From Paenibacillus sp. (GTDB taxonomy: Bacteria > Bacillota > Bacilli > Paenibacillales > Paenibacillaceae), in NCBI GenBank assembly GCA_031254035.1, contig JAIRVF010000015.1:1-64000 (forward strand): 64,000 nucleotides of DNA, read 5' to 3'. The position numbers were made by a program, and so were the translations under genes. The notes under the pieces are model-generated. The model saw only the letters and a list, made by a program, of their open reading frames with translations, did no database searches and was not told where the DNA came from. Of the stretch, positions 54,294 through 63,337 are shown in pieces. The stretch's first letter is position 1; the number at the start of each line of letters is the position of its first letter.

Positions 54294-54366
54294 GGGGCCT
54301 TAGCTCAGCTGGGAGAGCGCATCGCTGGCAGCGATGAGGTCAGGGGTTCGATCCCCCTAGGCTCCA
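54294..54366 (+). tRNA. tRNA-Ala(GGC)
   Basis: A complete cloverleaf of 73 bases: acceptor GGGGCCT/AGGCTCC, D-arm GCTCAGCTGGGAGAGC, anticodon stem CATCG/CGATG around loop CTGGCAG (anticodon GGC), T-arm AGGGGTTCGATCCCCCT. The discriminator base is A and CCA is not encoded. A terminator follows directly. Confidence 0.97.
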
Positions 54367-54369
54367 TTG

Positions 54370-54402
54370 AAAATCCCCTTGTATTCAAGGGGATTTTGTT
54401 TT
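54370..54402 (+). terminator. Terminator after tRNA-Ala
   Basis: AAAATCCCCTTG/CAAGGGGATTTT stem with a TATT loop. Confidence 0.88.
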
Positions 54403-54511
54403 ATTACAATGTTTTTTTAGTGGCTGAAGTTTCAGTTCGGGAACGAAATTTTCGTAATATTTGTTACATAAGATTCTATAAATGAATCATTATAATTTAG
54501 CACAAATGATA

Positions 54512-54540
54512 AAAAGCGCCATTAATAGGCGCTTTTTTTA
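54512..54540. terminator. Isolated terminator-like hairpin
   Basis: AAAAAGCGCC/GGCGCTTTTTTT around a 7-base loop, active in either direction; no gene leads into it. Confidence 0.65.
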
Positions 54541-55147
54541 ATACATTGCTATTCACTTAGATGATGGAAAATGTCAGGGGTCAATTTTTGAGTCATTTTT
54601 CCGACTTTGAGAACAAGATTGAATTAAATGTATTTGCAGCAAGTTGATCTGCTCATTGAAGTTTATGCCCAAAAATATTTGTGTTGCTTATATGAGAGGG
54701 ACATTGGAGCTTGTACAGAATGAGTGTAAAGAGCTATTAGGAGCGAATGTATCCTTCGGTTTTAAAGGCAGGCCCCTAGCTTTGAGCGGTGTAATCAGTT
54801 CACTCCCTTTCTGAACAATCAAAGCAGTCATGAGTGCCGCAGGCAGCTACCACATCGAGCTGAAGGAGAACGCCCGGCGCTCCGCTGCCCCTGTCGTCGA
54901 TCCGGACGAGAGATCCGTACAGTTCTGCGGCTCCCCACCGGATGTGGTCGGTTTTTAATTCGTCCTAGCTGCCGCACCTTGGTCGTCGAAATGTATGCAA
55001 GACTCGCCGATCGGCGCAGGTCGGCTGAATACCCTGGCTTATTTTTGTATACATCCCGACAGCGAAAAATAAAGGTTTTTTTGCAAGCTTTCACGAATGT
55101 TTTTCTTAACACTGACGCGGTGTAAATGATTTGCAGGGGGGTTGTAA
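54541..55147. other. Gene-poor stretch, no convincing gene
   Basis: 607 bp without a supported gene. A plus-strand 42-codon frame (54830-54958) and an overlapping minus-strand frame (54828-55112) lie in a GC-rich patch, but neither has a ribosome site or a recognisable domain. They could be relics of decayed genes. Confidence 0.5.
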
Positions 55148-55231
55148 ATGGAACGGATATATGTAATTTCCGAAGTAACCGTTTTGACAGGCATAAACGA
55201 AGAAGAAGGGAATGATTTATATCAGCGATAA
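55148..55231 (+). CDS. Possible micro-ORF, 27 aa
   Basis: MERIYVISEVTVLTGINEEE... ends after 27 residues. The ATG at 55148 has an excellent ribosome site (GGGGGG, six bases upstream). It overlaps the next small frame by 20 bases. No family is recognised; it may be a leader peptide or upstream partner for the following membrane peptide. Confidence 0.4.
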   Translation: MERIYVISEVTVLTGINEEEGNDLYQR

Positions 55232-55370
55232 AAATGGGAACGAAAAAGATAATTTATTCTGGCATCTTCTTGAGTATTGGATTTCTATACCGCGAATTTT
55301 GCGTATAAGCATTCTACCGTGTGTAATAATCGTGATAGCAATACTCGGTTGGATTAAAATATTAAAATAG
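55212..55370 (+). CDS. Possible small membrane protein, 52 aa
   Basis: Charged N-terminus (residues 1-16) followed by a hydrophobic helix ISILPCVIIVIAILGW (about 33-48) and a short basic end. It starts inside the preceding 27-aa frame, with AAGAAGGGA almost touching the ATG, so translation might depend on that frame. Not recognised. Single-helix peptides of this kind can be phage, toxin or regulatory peptides, but nothing here decides. Confidence 0.4.
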   Translation: MIYISDKNGNEKDNLFWHLLEYWISIPRILRISILPCVIIVIAILGWIKILK

Positions 55371-56240
55371 TTCAACTAAGGGCGTTCGTCGTACTGACGG
55401 GGGAAGAAGAGCCGAAGCCGTCACCCTGTAGGGGACGCAACGAAGCAGAGGGCTGGCGGTAGCCGGTTCAGAAATGCAACCCAAGCCAGTGTAGTTTTTG
55501 AAATCTGGGCGGTTACGGTGATCCCATAGAATCGCTCCGAATCAGTGGACATCATTATGATTTGAGCAATCGGCACGCGCATCAGTTTCGATCCCTTTTT
55601 ATGCTTTGTTAACTCGGTTACCAATGGTTAACCTTATAGATACGCATCCTACGCTAGGAGCGCCGTAGGCGGCCATTGCCACGAGCTAAAGATACCGAAT
55701 ATCCCAGGCACACTCCAAGAGCGACTATTAGGAGCTTCATACGAAAATTCAGGACGGCTAGGGGCCGTCCTTTTTCGCATTCAACATACCCTCTAACCTT
55801 GTCAGGAGCACTTAGGAAGCGCCCTAGAGCGTCATTTCGTTCCCAGACACTCAAGATCATCCAAGAAGACCGTAGACGGTAACGGTCAGGGGGAGCGCCC
55901 CTTTTTTCGGGCGAGATCCGGGCAGCTCCGCAGCGAGTGCTTTCCCCTTCCGTCAAGCCCAGAGCGGCATACGGTGGCTTCCCTCCGATCACGCCACGGC
56001 CCCAACGGCGGCGGTCAAACATTCATCAAATGGTTGTTAACTATATACATCCATTTCATTTGGGTTAACCTGAATAACTATGGTTAACTAATTGTTTTTT
56101 ATGAAATTGAAAATGTTTTTTTGTGTAGTGATCCCGAGATATTTTTGTTGTTATCGAAATACGAAGCCAGCTCCTTCAAAGGGACACACCCCGAAGCAGC
56201 TGTCATTTTGAGTTGAACGGTCGGCAGGCATTGGGCTCAA
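55371..56240. other. Intergenic region with structured, non-coding-looking sequence
   Basis: 870 bp without a supported gene. Hairpins include GGACGGC/GCCGTCC with TTTTT (about 55761-55785) and GGGG/CCCC with TTTTTT (about 55889-55907). Small palindromic motifs of the kind GCGCC-GTA-GGCG (near 55660) and ACCGT-AG-ACGGT (near 55870) recur. The reverse strand has a 122-codon frame (55654-56022) of unlikely composition, which I do not accept as a gene. Confidence 0.45.
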
Positions 56241-56366
56241 ATGCGAAGAGAAAGACATTTTAAAAAACCAGCTTATTTCAAAAAAACAATTGATGGTAAG
56301 GCAATATGGCATGATTGTTACCAATATGCTATGTTAGACGAAGAGTGGTTTAATTTCACTAAATAA
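56241..56366 (+). CDS. Possible small ORF, 41 aa
   Basis: Begins MRRERHFKKPAYFKK and ends EEWFNFTK: strongly basic at the start and acidic/aromatic at the end. The composition is protein-like, but there is no clear ribosome site, and the frame opens only nine codons earlier. It may be the tail of a decayed gene. Confidence 0.3.
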   Translation: MRRERHFKKPAYFKKTIDGKAIWHDCYQYAMLDEEWFNFTK

Positions 56367-56624
56367 TTTATAGAAGTTTTGTTATTTAAAACATCATAAT
56401 ATTAAGATATGGATTTGCAATAGTTTTTTCTAATTCCTAATTATATATTAACAGGTAGTCAAATTTGATTTGGAATTGGACTACCTGTTTTTAGTGTGTA
56501 TATATCAACAATTTAGTCTAACAGAGCCAAAGGAAAAATAAAGTATTAGACTGAAAATTATCAAAACCTAAACTTAAGGAAACAAATAAAATAAAGGGCA
56601 TCCACTAAACATCACAGGAGATTA

Positions 56625-57222
56625 TTATTCATAATATCCTTCAGTAGATTTTCTCAAGTGTCTGAATTGATCTGCATCGTGCCCGAACCACACTTGGGAA
56701 TTCGTGCGGGTAGCCAAAGTACGGATTTTCTCCATCGATATCAGCCCAAACATAGGCACCTTCTTTTTCATTACGGGCGTAGGTTTGCAGTGCACCATTA
56801 AACTCATCCTCATGAACGATAATGGTCGCGTTCGTGAACATTTCGAGGCATCCTGCATGGTCCAGATGCAAGTGGGAGGCAACGACGTACTTGATTTCCT
56901 CGGGTCTAACATGAAGTTGCTCCAGTCGGTTATGCAGGTAACATTCCTCGCTTGCCACCCATGGAGACGACAGTTGGGTCGATTGTGCCCAACGCCCCTG
57001 GGTGCCCATGGAGTTTGGGTTGCAGGCTGTATCAAACAAGATTTTCCCCTCAGGATGATCAATCAATACTGTATAGATTGGAAATTCCACAAATTGTGTC
57101 GGGGCATTCGGATTATTTATTGTAGCCGGATTATGCATGGCGATTATCCAGTTTTTATCCATGCTCATTCGACCGTTATCCAATACAAATAGCTTGGGAC
57201 GCGTTTTAATAATATTTATCAT
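56625..57222 (-). pseudogene. N-acyl-homoserine lactonase gene with internal deletion
   Basis: Metallo-beta-lactamase-fold lactonase of the AttM/AiiB/AhlS type that would open the lactone ring of quorum signals. The N-terminal part from the ATG at 57222 is well formed (LFVLDNGRMSMDKNWIIAMH) and has the zinc motif SHLHLDHAG. It then reads VWADIDGEN, after which the frame runs to an early stop. In another frame the authentic C-terminus appears (MEKIRTLATRTNSQVWFGHD...RKSTEGYYE, stop at 56625). Both frames meet at the same bases around 56723-56736, so a central block (roughly 80-90 codons by family length) has been lost with a frameshift. The second half of the metal site is missing; the product should be inactive. 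Confidence 0.85.
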
Positions 57223-57453
57223 ATTATACCTACCCATTGAAGTTTTTCCAGTACAAAATAACCCCTTTTCGGAAACGGGTCTTCCTGCTCTTGGAACGTC
57301 CGGATCGCCCTTAAGCGTTGCCTTGTTACGACAGATCTTGCACAAAGCTGCTACAGTACTGGTATAGACATACAATAATACAAAAATTAGAATGATATAA
57401 GTAGGCACTTAAAAGTGTCCTGGGAACTTCGTATTGCATAGGAGGGAAATCAT

Positions 57454-57861
57454 TTGACTTATGCATCTAAATCAAAACAATCTGATATTTCGTTATCCAA
57501 TTGCGGTTATAGCAAAGTTCTTGACATTATCTCTAACAAGTGGACAGCACTTGTTATTTATGCCATGGAAAACGGTAAAATCCGATATGGAGAAATGCTC
57601 CGCAGGGTCGAGGGAATATCCAAAAAAATGCTTACCCAGACGGTACGAAAGCTGGAGCGCGATGGATTGGTTGGGCGGCACATAACTCCTACAGTGCCTC
57701 CAAGCGTCGAGTATTCATTAACACCATTAGGGGAAACATTGCTTCAGCCGATGAAAGAGCTTAGGCAGTGGGGAAGAGTGAACTATACTCAAGTTGTTGA
57801 GGCACGGGCTAACTATGACTTTGCGTATACCACTGGTTCACATGAAGAAAAGTTCAGCTGA
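57454..57861 (+). CDS. HxlR family transcriptional regulator
   Basis: 135 aa winged-helix regulator. CGYSKVLDIISNKWTALVIYAM, followed by IRYGEMLRRVEGISKKMLTQTVRKLERDGLV, is the HxlR DNA-binding core, with the wing reading TPVPPSVEYSLTPLGETL-like sequence. The usual single N-terminal cysteine is present (C17). TTG start at 57454 behind AGGAGGGAAA. It diverges from the lactonase pseudogene and may once have controlled it. HxlR proteins commonly respond to aldehydes or redox-active electrophiles. Confidence 0.88.
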   Translation: MTYASKSKQSDISLSNCGYSKVLDIISNKWTALVIYAMENGKIRYGEMLRRVEGISKKMLTQTVRKLERDGLVGRHITPTVPPSVEYSLTPLGETLLQPMKELRQWGRVNYTQVVEARANYDFAYTTGSHEEKFS

Positions 57862-58245
57862 TGAAGTCAAGGAACTCCAAAGTTTGAGGATTAACCTCAA
57901 TACTGAAGTTGATATAATTTCCACCTCCTTCACGTCTGTCCTCTCAAGAAGTGCTGCTTTGATATAGTGAACCGTCTTGTTTGCGAGCGTTTGGGCGACG
58001 ACGATCAGATTATGATCTATCTTGTCGAAGGAGCCATTAAAACTCCACAGTATCATTTGGTTAACAAAAATCATTTGGAGGTTTTTCATCAGTTAAGGAA
58101 AATAGTTATCTCTATTCTTACTAAAATGTAAGCGAGAAGATCAAAAGGTTAGACAAGAGTCATTCACTTGTAAAGTAAATCTCGTCTATAATTCAGACAT
58201 CGATGATTTATTAAGAAGAAGCAAGATGATGAGAAGGTGGATTAT
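57862..58245 (+). promoter_or_regulatory. Intergenic region and promoter of the ABC exporter
   Basis: TATAAT at 58187-58192 with a weak -35 (TTCACT, 58163-58168, 18-bp spacing) precedes the ATPase gene. A minus-strand frame (57838-58089, 83 codons) has some protein-like character (VAQTLANKTVHYIKAALLER) but no other support; it may be a gene remnant. Confidence 0.45.
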
Positions 58246-58959
58246 ATGGAAATTGTACGACTGGAAAATTTAGCGAAATGCTATGGTGATGATAATAACA
58301 GGGTAGAGGCCTTAAAAGGGATTAATCTTTCTATTCAACAAGGAGAATTTGTCTCAATTGTAGGTGCTTCCGGCTCTGGAAAAAGTACTCTGCTGCATAT
58401 GTTAGGAGGGTTGGATCGTCCGAGCTCAGGACAAGTTTTCATTGGGGGCAATAATATTTATGAGTATACAGATAATGAGCTTTCGATATTTAGAAGAAGA
58501 AAAGTCGGATTTATATTTCAATTCTATAATTTAATTCCCGTTTTGAATGTCCAGGAAAATATCGCCTTGCCCATGTTATTGGATGATGAAGAGATAGATA
58601 TGACGTATCTTAATGAAATCATTGATATCCTGGGACTTCAAGAACGCAAGAGTCATTTGCCTTCCGAATTATCTGGTGGCCAGCAGCAACGGGTCTCCAT
58701 TGGTAGGGCGCTTATCAATCGGCCGCATTTGATTCTAGCCGATGAGCCCACAGGTAATCTGGATACGCGAAATACGAAGGAAGTGATGGATTTGTTAAGA
58801 TTAACGGCCAAAAAATACAATCAAACCATCGTATTGATTACTCACGATCTAACGATTGCATCATCTTCTGACCGGGTCATCACGGTAGAAGACGGTGAAA
58901 TTATTTCAGATAAACGACTAACTGCGAATAAGACATCGACTGGAGGAAAATTATTTTGA
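58246..58959 (+). CDS. ABC transporter ATP-binding protein (LolD/MacB/BceA type)
   Basis: 237 aa. Walker [10 protein letters not shown], signature [15 protein letters not shown], Walker [14 protein letters not shown]: the exporter subfamily that pairs with FtsX-like permeases. The ATG at 58246, six bases after GAGAAGGTGG, is preferred to a GTG three codons earlier. Overlaps the permease gene by 4 bases. Probably moves a peptide antibiotic, lipid or signal peptide; the substrate is unknown. Confidence 0.9.
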   Translation: MEIVRLENLAKCYGDDNNRVEALKGINLSIQQGEFVSIVGASGSGKSTLLHMLGGLDRPSSGQVFIGGNNIYEYTDNELSIFRRRKVGFIFQFYNLIPVLNVQENIALPMLLDDEEIDMTYLNEIIDILGLQERKSHLPSELSGGQQQRVSIGRALINRPHLILADEPTGNLDTRNTKEVMDLLRLTAKKYNQTIVLITHDLTIASSSDRVITVEDGEIISDKRLTANKTSTGGKLF

Positions 58960-60938
58960 TCAGCAGTTATAAACAATTAAGCAGTAGGTATTTAAGAGGG
59001 AATATGAAACGAACCATTTTGACCTTAGTCGGAATTGTACTTTCTGTTGCGTTAATTTCCACGATCGGCTTATTTATGAAAGGATCACAACTCTCAGAAA
59101 TTGAGAACGTTAAGAAGATAAACGGGGTTTCTTTTCATGCCGGCATTTCAAATTACAATAAAGAAATTTTAAATAAAATCAGATATAATCCCCAAATTGA
59201 ATCGTTTGGTTTGATATCTCAGGGCGGCGCCGTTCCGCTTGGAGAGGTTTCTGTACAAATGAACTTCGCTGATCATCAAGCCCTGAAGTATTTAACCTAC
59301 AGCCTTGTTGATGGTAAATTGCCAGCAAATGAACATGAAGCCGCTGTTGATTCATGGGTGCTACCATATATTCAAAAAGATCTTCAAATCGGCGATTCCT
59401 TGGAATTGGATGGCAAAACATATCAATTGGTTGGGTTACTAGACAATCGAGAGTTTACACCGAAAAGTAAAGAAGGACGATTATTAACCTATAAACGGGA
59501 TTTTGCAGTTGGAGAAGGCAGGATATTAGTCGAAATAAACCAGAACGCGGACTATAACGAGGTTATAGACGAGATAAAATCACTTACGGATCATGAGAAT
59601 ATTGTTATCAATAAAGAATTGATCAGAGTTTTGAAACTCGAATCGAATCAATCCATTCTATCCATACTTGTCATCGTCGTCAGTATAGTTGTGATTGCAT
59701 CGATTGTTGTCATATATAATGCTTTTCAAATCAGTGTCGTAGAGCGGATGAAGCATTTTGGGCTATTGCGAAGCATCGGCGCTACGCGGAAACAAATCAG
59801 AACAATCGTGATGAGAGAAGCGGCTGTACTGGTTGTCATCGCCATCCCGCTTGGGATCGCATGTAGCTTCGTGGCGCTTGCTATTCTCCAGGCTATTTTC
59901 TCGATTTTTTTAAAAGACGGCGCGGGTATTTCATTCTTTCATATCGATTGGCGGATTTTATTGATTAGTTCGATGATTACCCTGACGGCCGTGCTAGTGT
60001 CCAGTTTTTACCCGGCTTATTTCGCGGGCAGAATATCACCATTACTGGCAATCAACAGCAGGCTATCCATTAAAAAAGAGAAAATCAAAAAACAAAAGCA
60101 TACCATCCTAAAAAATCCGTTATCTTTTCCCTTGAGACTAGCATTGAAAAATGTAAAAAGAAATAAAAATCGTTATACCATTACGATCTTATCAATCATT
60201 ATCAGCAGTGTATTGTTTATTACGTTTTCGTCTTTGATGAATATGGTATTTGCATCTAAGGTTGTGGATAGTTCTTCCGCTAATTCGGATCTTACAATCT
60301 ATCTGGAAGATGATAATCATGATTCTTATGGAGATAGACAGCAAATCATAGATCAATTGAAGTCACTTAGAAATATATCCGAGGTTGACGGGCAGGACTT
60401 TAGTTATGACATCCAATTGAAAGATGCGGCTCAATCTCTCGCGACAATGACAGACATCCAGCAGTCCGTTGGAATGAAACACTCCATTACAATCGTAAAT
60501 AACCACGATGAGAATAATACCAATAAAGAATCAATACTTGTTATCAAAATTCTTGTATATGCTTTTATTGCGGTCATTTCTTTGATTAGCAGTCTTAATA
60601 TCATCAATACGATTACGATCAGTATTATGGTCAGGCGAAAAGAACTGGCTGCGTTAAAATCCATAGGCATGTCACAAAAGGATTTAAAAAAAATGATTAT
60701 CTATGAAGCGCTGATATACGGTTTTTCAGGAAGTTTACAAGGGATCTTTTACGGTTGTATACTTTCTTATATAATATATTTGGCTGCTTTCGGAAACCTG
60801 AAGATTGAATGGATGATTCCCTATGAGGCTTGTTTCATTACGTTTGCTTCCGCGTTGTTCATCAGTTATTTATCAGTTCTGATCCCGCTAAGAAAAATCA
60901 AACAAGATAATATTATAGATGTTATCAGAGAACAATAA
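58956..60938 (+). CDS. FtsX-like ABC transporter permease
   Basis: 660 aa. N-terminal helix (about 20-40), a large extracytoplasmic MacB-like domain (about 45-225), a first FtsX domain of three helices (about 228-365, with GLLRSIGATRKQIRTIVMRE), a second extracytoplasmic stretch, and a second FtsX domain (about 525-655, with ELAALKSIGMSQKDLKKMI). TTG start overlapping the ATPase stop (TTGA), ribosome site GGAGGAAAA. Resembles Vex/SalY-type peptide exporters more than ten-helix BceB. Confidence 0.88.
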   Translation: MISSYKQLSSRYLRGNMKRTILTLVGIVLSVALISTIGLFMKGSQLSEIENVKKINGVSFHAGISNYNKEILNKIRYNPQIESFGLISQGGAVPLGEVSVQMNFADHQALKYLTYSLVDGKLPANEHEAAVDSWVLPYIQKDLQIGDSLELDGKTYQLVGLLDNREFTPKSKEGRLLTYKRDFAVGEGRILVEINQNADYNEVIDEIKSLTDHENIVINKELIRVLKLESNQSILSILVIVVSIVVIASIVVIYNAFQISVVERMKHFGLLRSIGATRKQIRTIVMREAAVLVVIAIPLGIACSFVALAILQAIFSIFLKDGAGISFFHIDWRILLISSMITLTAVLVSSFYPAYFAGRISPLLAINSRLSIKKEKIKKQKHTILKNPLSFPLRLALKNVKRNKNRYTITILSIIISSVLFITFSSLMNMVFASKVVDSSSANSDLTIYLEDDNHDSYGDRQQIIDQLKSLRNISEVDGQDFSYDIQLKDAAQSLATMTDIQQSVGMKHSITIVNNHDENNTNKESILVIKILVYAFIAVISLISSLNIINTITISIMVRRKELAALKSIGMSQKDLKKMIIYEALIYGFSGSLQGIFYGCILSYIIYLAAFGNLKIEWMIPYEACFITFASALFISYLSVLIPLRKIKQDNIIDVIREQ

Positions 60939-60990
60939 TGCAAAAGGCCTGGCTATTTCATAGTCAGGTCTCTTCTGATAATTTTGGGGC

Positions 60991-61106
60991 CCCCGCAAAG
61001 TATTTGGAATAAGCATCGAAGCATAGGCTCCACTCCGTACTTTTGCTCCGCAAAAGCGCCCCTCTTTGAGAGGCACCCGGACTTCTTTCCGATACACTTT
61101 GTGGGG
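60991..61106. repeat. Small inverted-repeat element between exporter and two-component genes
   Basis: Left end CCCCGCAAAGTAT (60991-61003) and right end ATACACTTTGTGGGG (61092-61106) are near-inverted copies. Inside lie hairpins CTTTTGC/GCAAAAG and CCTCT/AGAGG and the word ATCGAAGCATAGGCT, similar to words in copy A and in the 49.5-kb element. The right end recurs before dnaE (TTGTGGGGTTATTT, near 23462). Confidence 0.55.
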
Positions 61107-61142
61107 TTATTTGAAATGGAATGAGGAAAAGGAGAGACATAA

Positions 61143-61838
61143 TTGAGTAGAATATTGCTTGTTGAAGATGATGAAGCTCTTGGTCTAGCTATCGAATTTT
61201 CATTGAAAAATGAAGGATATGAGGTAGTCAAAGCCTCGAGTGTGAAAGAAGCGAAAAACCAGTTTGATCATCATACTTTTGATTTGATTATTCTAGATAT
61301 CGGCCTTCCAGATGGAAATGGCTATGATTTATGTATGCATTTCAAAAAACAAAGTGATACCTCGGTTATTTTTTTAACCGCCCTTGATGAGGAAGCAAAT
61401 GTGGTCATGGGATTGGATATTGGAGGGGATGATTATATCACGAAGCCCTTTCGAGTGAAAGAACTTATGTCCAGAGTGAAAGTGCAATTGCGCAAGCAAT
61501 CGCGTTTGGGAACTTCATCAATGATCTTAACGTCTGAGAATATCAAAATCGATATGAACCTAGTCAAAGCCTATAAAAACCAAGAAAGCATTCCAGTAAC
61601 GACTTTAGAATATAAGCTCCTTTTAACATTCATGATGAACGCCCACAAGGCATTGAAAAGAGATGAGCTCCTGCTAAAAATAACGGAAGGTGATGAAGTC
61701 TTTTTTGATGAAAATACATTATCCGTATATATTAGGCGTTTGCGTGACAAAGTTGAGGATGATCCCAAAAATCCGCAGTTTATCGTCACCCAAAGAGGCT
61801 TGGGTTATCGTTGGAGCAAGGATGTGAGCAGAGAGTAA
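61143..61838 (+). CDS. OmpR-family response regulator
   Basis: 231 aa. Receiver pocket LLVEDDEA, phosphoacceptor D52 in LIILDIGLPDGNGYD, conserved lysine in YITKPFRV; C-terminal winged helix with PVTTLEYKLLLTFM and FIVTQRGLGYRW. TTG start at 61143 behind AAGGAGAG. One base separates it from the kinase gene. Likely controls the adjacent exporter. Confidence 0.92.
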   Translation: MSRILLVEDDEALGLAIEFSLKNEGYEVVKASSVKEAKNQFDHHTFDLIILDIGLPDGNGYDLCMHFKKQSDTSVIFLTALDEEANVVMGLDIGGDDYITKPFRVKELMSRVKVQLRKQSRLGTSSMILTSENIKIDMNLVKAYKNQESIPVTTLEYKLLLTFMMNAHKALKRDELLLKITEGDEVFFDENTLSVYIRRLRDKVEDDPKNPQFIVTQRGLGYRWSKDVSRE

Positions 61839-61839
61839 G

Positions 61840-63078
61840 ATGATGAAAAATACCGAGTTGAAAGGCTACATCGCGATATTGGCCGTTCTGTTAACGTTAT
61901 TTACAGGTTATCAGTTTATTACACATCAACTTTTTTACAATCAATTGAAAAGCGATTCAATAACAACCTGGGGGGAAATTACCGCAAGATTGGTTGAACA
62001 AAATCCCGAGAATGAAGTAGAAATTATGAAGGTATTAACAAGCCATTCTACTGATTCAGGTCATTATCAAGAAAAAGGGAGAGAGATCTTAAGGCAGTAT
62101 GGGCTGTATGAACATTTGGAGTCAGAGCTTTTTCCTCGTTTAAATAACGATATTTTCCACCATAATCAATCGATTTATTGGGGGTTAGTTTGTTTTGGAA
62201 GTATGCTGCTTTTGGCCAGCTACATGCAACACAAGATGATCTTCAATAAAATTAGACAGCTTACCTCAGCTGCAAAAAAAATAATCGACGGGGATTACTC
62301 GGTTGTCATCAATGAAAACAAAGAAGGGGACCTCGCAAAACTGGTGGTTTCTTTTCGCTCCATGAAAGATATCATTCGAAGAAGCATGCATGATTTGCGT
62401 GAAGAGAGGGAATTTTTAGTACAAATGCTGCAGGATATATCCCATCAATTAAAAACACCACTTTCAACAATATCCATCTACAATGAGATGATGATGAATG
62501 AAAGCTTGCCCCGCCAGCAGCAAGTTCAACTATTGCAAAATAATGATGTTCAAATATCTAGAATGAATATCTTGATTCAAAATCTGTTGAAGGTAGCGAA
62601 AATCGATGCCAGTGCCATTTCATTTGAAAAAGGACCAGCAAATTTAGTAGAGACGATCGGAGACGTTCTGGATCGCTTGGAAAGCATGATCAGTGATCAT
62701 AAAATATCGATTGATTGGGATGCCCCGGAGGAAATCGTCGTTGTCCACGATAAAATATGGATGCAGGAAGCTTTGTTAAACTTGCTGAAGAATGCGATCG
62801 AGCATTCCACACCTGGCGGTAAAATCATGATTCAAATCAAAAATACACCAATCTATACGGATCTGGTAATTCAAGACTTTGGAGAAGGAATTGCCGAAGA
62901 GGAAATACCGCATATTTTTGATCGATTCTACAAAGCAAGAGGTTCTAAAAAGCATGATTCGGCAGGGATTGGCTTGGCGTTAGCCAAGTCCATTATCGAG
63001 GCACATCAAGCCTTAATTAAAGTAGAGAGTGAGAAAAATGCCTATACAAAATTTACAATTACTTTTATAAAATTTTAG
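61840..63078 (+). CDS. Sensor histidine kinase
   Basis: 412 aa: helix 1 (about 9-28), an extracytoplasmic sensor of about 85 residues, helix 2 (about 112-130), HAMP (about 133-185), HisKA with ISHQLKTPLST (H202), and HATPase_c with NLLKNAIEHS and GIGLALAKSII. The sizeable outer domain points to direct ligand sensing, unlike Bce-type kinases, which lack one. Partner of the preceding regulator; resembles VncS-type kinases. Confidence 0.92.
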   Translation: MMKNTELKGYIAILAVLLTLFTGYQFITHQLFYNQLKSDSITTWGEITARLVEQNPENEVEIMKVLTSHSTDSGHYQEKGREILRQYGLYEHLESELFPRLNNDIFHHNQSIYWGLVCFGSMLLLASYMQHKMIFNKIRQLTSAAKKIIDGDYSVVINENKEGDLAKLVVSFRSMKDIIRRSMHDLREEREFLVQMLQDISHQLKTPLSTISIYNEMMMNESLPRQQQVQLLQNNDVQISRMNILIQNLLKVAKIDASAISFEKGPANLVETIGDVLDRLESMISDHKISIDWDAPEEIVVVHDKIWMQEALLNLLKNAIEHSTPGGKIMIQIKNTPIYTDLVIQDFGEGIAEEEIPHIFDRFYKARGSKKHDSAGIGLALAKSIIEAHQALIKVESEKNAYTKFTITFIKF

Positions 63079-63274
63079 TGCAGAAGATAAGTTTAACTTT
63101 TCATTGGAGCGGTTCGGGGCAAATGTCCAGTGCTGCTTTTTTTGATTAGTCAAAACAAACGAACTCCTACGATTTAGTAAGATTATATTTCGAATTGTAA
63201 GGGGAGAGTCATTCAGTTATCCAAAGATAAAGTATATGTTTAAGGTAATAAAAAGAAAGAGGGGCTATCAAAAA

Positions 63275-63313
63275 ATGAGTAAATTAAATCATTCGTACTT
63301 GTTTGGAACCTAA
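63275..63313 (+). CDS. Possible 12-residue peptide ORF
   Basis: MSKLNHSYLFGT followed by a stop, preceded by AAAGAGGGG about ten bases upstream. It could be a leader peptide for the next gene or chance. The rest of the gap 63079-63337 shows no other feature. Confidence 0.25.
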   Translation: MSKLNHSYLFGT

Positions 63314-63337
63314 ACTTTAGAATAGAGGATAAAAAAT

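Noticed and set aside
54828..55112. 94-codon minus-strand frame and overlapping 42-codon plus-strand frame
   Set aside because: No ribosome site, no family pattern and biased composition; at most a gene remnant.
55654..56022. 122-codon minus-strand frame
   Set aside because: Runs through terminator-like hairpins and has unlikely composition.
57838..58089. 83-codon minus-strand frame before the ABC exporter
   Set aside because: Some protein-like character, but it overlaps the hxlR end and I recognise no domain; left as a possible relic.
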